NCBI GenBank assembly: GCA_964511535.1
Contig: CAZEFW010000183.1
Span: forward strand, 1 to 17,564
Direction of reading: 5' to 3'
Length of the DNA stretch: 17,564 bases
Source: CAZCFB01 sp964511535
GTDB taxonomy: Bacteria > Myxococcota_A > Polyangia > GCA-2747355 > CAZCFB01
A program made the position numbers and the translations under genes. Under the pieces are notes generated by a model that was not told where the DNA came from, did not search any database, and worked only from the letters and a program-made list of their open reading frames with translations. This document shows, one piece after another, positions 15,352 through 17,564 of this stretch (position 1 is its first letter; every line of letters begins with the position of its first letter).

Positions 15352-16544
15352 TGTCCAGCAGACCCTACGACGGAATGAAGCGGCTGGAGCGGTACTTCTC
15401 GAGCCAGGAGAGCGAGTGCGCGGCCGTCTTCGACCTCGGCACCCGGGCGGCCCGGCTGCTGGTTGGTCCCCTGCCCGTGCCGGACAGCGCCGGCTGGGCC
15501 CGCCACCCCTTCTTCAACGATGGCCGGCTGACCTTCCTGGGCGCCGCGGTGGGGGAGCACAACCCCAGGCTGGACCTGAACAGCCGGGCCTGGAAGAACA
15601 CGGTGGCTTACGTCAACGGCTTCCGGGAGGTGCTGGAGCGAAACGGCGTCAGGCCGGAGGACACCTGCATCGTCGGCACTGCGGTCTTCCGCTGGCTGGA
15701 AAACCGCCAGGAGGTCGTCGAGGAGATGCAGCGGCAGACCGGCGTCCCGCTGTGCGTGCTCGACGACGATCACGAGGCGATCTACTCCATCTTCAGCATC
15801 GCCAGCACCTACTCCGTTGGCAGGTCGAACACCGACCTGGAGGCGCCGGATGACGACACGGCCATCCTGCTCCTGGACCAGGGCGGCGGCTCCATGGAGG
15901 TCTCTTACCTCTTCCCCACCAAGCGAGATCAGTGGGCCGTCGACTCCTTCGAGAACCTCGGCACCACCCGCCTGCGCGAGATCTTCTTCACCCTGCACAA
16001 GGACGGCAAGGTGGATCCCACCGAGAACCGGCGACGGGTCTCGACCCAGAACAACCGGGTGCGCGAGTTCATAAAGCAGGAGGTGGCGCGCTGGGAGGGC
16101 TACCCCGCGCTGCAGGGCAAGCGCCTCGTCGCCTACGCCATGGGCTCGGCCATCACCAACTGCTTCCCCAACATGTCCAACAAGAAGGTCCACAACCGCT
16201 TCGTCACCGTCGAGCGCATGCGGCAGCTCGTGGACGAGGGCTGCTCCGAACTGGACCACTCCAAGCAACAGGTCAGGACCATCTACCAGGAGCTGCAGCG
16301 CGCGGAGGAGCCGGCGGCAGGCCCAGGCCGCCGGCCCAAAAAGCGCGGCCGTGGCCGTGACCCGCGCGACGTGCTGGACTCCCAGCTCGTGCAGCTCTAC
16401 GGACTGCCCGTGTACGCACGCATCCTGGAGAAGTTTGGCCTCGACCGGGCGTCCATCTGCGGATACGGCCTGCGCTACGGCGTGTACGTGGGCAAGTATG
16501 TCCACGGCTGGGACCCGGCATCTATCCAGCACGAGGGAGCCTGA
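15351..16544 (+). CDS. Ppx/GppA-like phosphatase (ASKHA fold)
   Basis: A 397-aa protein starting in a TAATG overlap. Motifs follow exopolyphosphatase/guanosine pentaphosphatase: phosphate-1 'AVFDLGTRAARLLV' (25-38), 'GTAVFRWLENRQEVVEEMQR' (109-128) corresponding to the Ppx 'TSAxRxAxN' segment, 'DDDHEA' with E142 at the catalytic Glu position, phosphate-2 'DQGGGSMEV' (176-184), and 'YGLRYGVYVG' near the C-terminus. The usual DIGGGS Ile is Gln, and the normal 'GGT' adenosine-region motif appears as 'MGSAIT'. A basic Pro/Gly/Arg insertion near ~325-345 is unusual. Family members hydrolyse pppGpp or polyphosphate; here it may act on an alarmone or nucleotide signal tied to the GTPases, or have become a regulatory ATP-binding subunit. 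It ends the cluster and overlaps the convergent kinase gene by 23 bp. Confidence 0.85.
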   Translation: MSSRPYDGMKRLERYFSSQESECAAVFDLGTRAARLLVGPLPVPDSAGWARHPFFNDGRLTFLGAAVGEHNPRLDLNSRAWKNTVAYVNGFREVLERNGVRPEDTCIVGTAVFRWLENRQEVVEEMQRQTGVPLCVLDDDHEAIYSIFSIASTYSVGRSNTDLEAPDDDTAILLLDQGGGSMEVSYLFPTKRDQWAVDSFENLGTTRLREIFFTLHKDGKVDPTENRRRVSTQNNRVREFIKQEVARWEGYPALQGKRLVAYAMGSAITNCFPNMSNKKVHNRFVTVERMRQLVDEGCSELDHSKQQVRTIYQELQRAEEPAAGPGRRPKKRGRGRDPRDVLDSQLVQLYGLPVYARILEKFGLDRASICGYGLRYGVYVGKYVHGWDPASIQHEGA

Positions 16545-17202
16545 CCGCCACGGGACAGGCAGCCTGACGCAAGCACCGGGGTGGTCCATCTGACGTCGTG
16601 GGCATCATCGCCGCAGGGCGCTGGCTCGCGGCGGCCTCACAGCAGCGCAGGGCCGCCGCAACCGACTCGTCGGGCGACAGGCCGCTGATGTCAAGGACGA
16701 TGCCTTGCCCGGCGACAGCGCGGCGCAGGTCATCACGGTAGGCATCCAGGATGCGCCAGGCGTTGTCCCCTCGCAGCGTCATGCGGTCGTTGTCGTTGAT
16801 GCCACGCTCCGCCATGCGCCGGCGGCGCTCCTGCTCGTCGAGATTCAGCAAGAGGGTCACGTCGGCAGGCAGCAACCGGCGCTCCACCTCGCGCAGCTCC
16901 AGCGCGGCGCCCCCGTGCCGGGCGTAGACGCGGGTCGTCAACCAGTAACGATCCATCACCACGTCCTGGCCCCGGGCCAATACCTCGGTGGCCTGCTCGC
17001 TGGCGGCCAAGACCGTTGCGGCATAGAACAGCTGAGCCGCGCCAGGGTGCCGGGCCAGGGCGAGATCGACCTGGGGCCGCGGCGCCTGCAAGGACTCGGG
17101 TGGGGTGCGCAAAAAGACCGCGCCCAGAGCATCGGCCAGGCCGCGCGCCAGGGTGCTCTTGCCCACGCCGTCGAGCCCCTCGAGGACGATGAGCCGCCCC
17201 AT
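16522..17202 (-). CDS. Thymidylate-kinase-like nucleoside monophosphate kinase
   Basis: A 226-aa P-loop kinase. Walker A is GLDGVGKS (9-16); 'MDRYWLTTRVY' (83-93) matches the DR[YF]xxSxxAY substrate motif of dTMP kinases; 'ERRRRMAERG' (125-134) looks like the Arg-rich LID. The usual 'REPGGT' motif is replaced by 'LRTPPES', so substrate may be dTMP or another pyrimidine/nucleoside monophosphate. About 35 residues beyond the fold ('CCEAAASQRPAA' onward) form a tail absent from typical ~210-aa enzymes. ATG 17202 is preferred over GTG 17205 because it makes a TGATG overlap with the upstream stop and has GGAGG seven bases before it. The 3' end overlaps the convergent Ppx-like gene by 23 bp, and no terminator separates them. 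Confidence 0.8.
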   Translation of the reverse strand: MGRLIVLEGLDGVGKSTLARGLADALGAVFLRTPPESLQAPRPQVDLALARHPGAAQLFYAATVLAASEQATEVLARGQDVVMDRYWLTTRVYARHGGAALELREVERRLLPADVTLLLNLDEQERRRRMAERGINDNDRMTLRGDNAWRILDAYRDDLRRAVAGQGIVLDISGLSPDESVAAALRCCEAAASQRPAAMMPTTSDGPPRCLRQAACPVAVRLPRAG

Positions 17203-17564
17203 CACGCGGCCTCCGGCTCAGGGCCGCAAGACACTTCAAGCACCTCCAACTCCGTGCGCCGCCCGGCGAAGGTCATCTCCAGCACGTCCCCCTCCTGGGC
17301 ACCCATCAGGTGCCGGCCCATGGGGGAGTTGTAGCTGATGCGCCCCACCGATGGTTCGCCGTCGTCGTACCCGGCGATGAAGTAGCGCCGCGGTTCGGGG
17401 TCCCGGTCGCCCTGACAGCTGACCCAGGTCCCCACCATCACCCGGTCCATGGTGCGCTCGTTGGGGGTGACCACTTCAGCGGCGGCGAGCATCACCTCGA
17501 GGTCCCGTACCCGCTTGGCCAGCTGGTGCATCTGGCGCTGGTTCTCCTCGTAGGCGAAGTTGTC
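17202..17564 (-). CDS. GreA/GreB-family transcription elongation factor, N-terminus cut by window edge
   Basis: The visible 120 residues enter at 'DNFAYEENQRQMHQLAKRVR', the end of the N-terminal coiled coil, and continue through 'LEVMLAAAEVVTP' into the FKBP-like C-terminal domain: 'VMVGTWVSCQ', 'RYFIAGYDDGEPSVGRISYN', 'SPMGRHLMGAQEGDVLEM'. The ISYxSPxxxxLxGxxxGD pattern is diagnostic for Gre factors, which enter the RNA polymerase secondary channel and stimulate transcript cleavage. The tip acidic residues lie outside the window, so activity cannot be judged. The open frame runs through the in-frame Met at 17531 to the window edge, so the true start is beyond it. It is translationally coupled (TGATG) to the kinase gene. 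Confidence 0.88.
   Translation of the reverse strand, partial: DNFAYEENQRQMHQLAKRVRDLEVMLAAAEVVTPNERTMDRVMVGTWVSCQGDRDPEPRRYFIAGYDDGEPSVGRISYNSPMGRHLMGAQEGDVLEMTFAGRRTELEVLEVSCGPEPEAA

Overview
The window is high-GC bacterial DNA with Shine-Dalgarno-led, tightly overlapping genes, consistent with a proteobacterial-type genome; I cannot name a genus from sequence alone. A run of exactly 100 Ns inside a tandem repeat shows it comes from a scaffolded draft assembly. The left edge cuts a tRNA-Ser(UGA) gene (minus strand). The first ~1.4 kb is less G+C-rich by eye and holds a small double zinc-ribbon protein (minus) diverging from an orphan DnaB-N-like domain protein (plus). No integrase, transposase or CRISPR array is visible.

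From 1416 to 16544 ten genes run on the plus strand, mostly overlapping or nearly touching. Block A (1416-5177) encodes a short leader followed by tandem copies of an 11-residue unit (GGDEIPGGTFH), a 94-aa unknown, a fused JAB/JAMM metallopeptidase-E1/ThiF adenylyltransferase, and a ClpA/ClpB-D2-like AAA+ ATPase with its own N-terminal domain. Block B (5290-10571) encodes three successive dynamin-like/P-loop GTPases. Block C (10851-16544) encodes a divergent Hsp70, two proteins I do not recognise (one helical, one coiled coil + Pro/Ala linker + C-terminal domain) and a Ppx/GppA-like ASKHA phosphatase. Gaps of 112 bp and 279 bp separate the blocks.

My reading is that this is one multi-component, NTP-dependent system coupling ubiquitin-like chemistry (E1 plus JAMM protease), membrane-type GTPases and Hsp70/Hsp100-like remodelling, most like a biological-conflict (anti-phage or stress) locus. 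The central novelty is the Gly-Gly-rich repeat polypeptide at the head of the operon: every unit contains two GG dipeptides and the chain ends in GGR, so it is an attractive candidate for the substrate or modifier of the JAMM-E1 protein encoded two genes downstream. That functional link is inference.

The right end carries two minus-strand genes, a thymidylate-kinase-like NMP kinase and a GreA/GreB-family elongation factor (cut by the window edge), translationally coupled and convergent with the cluster.
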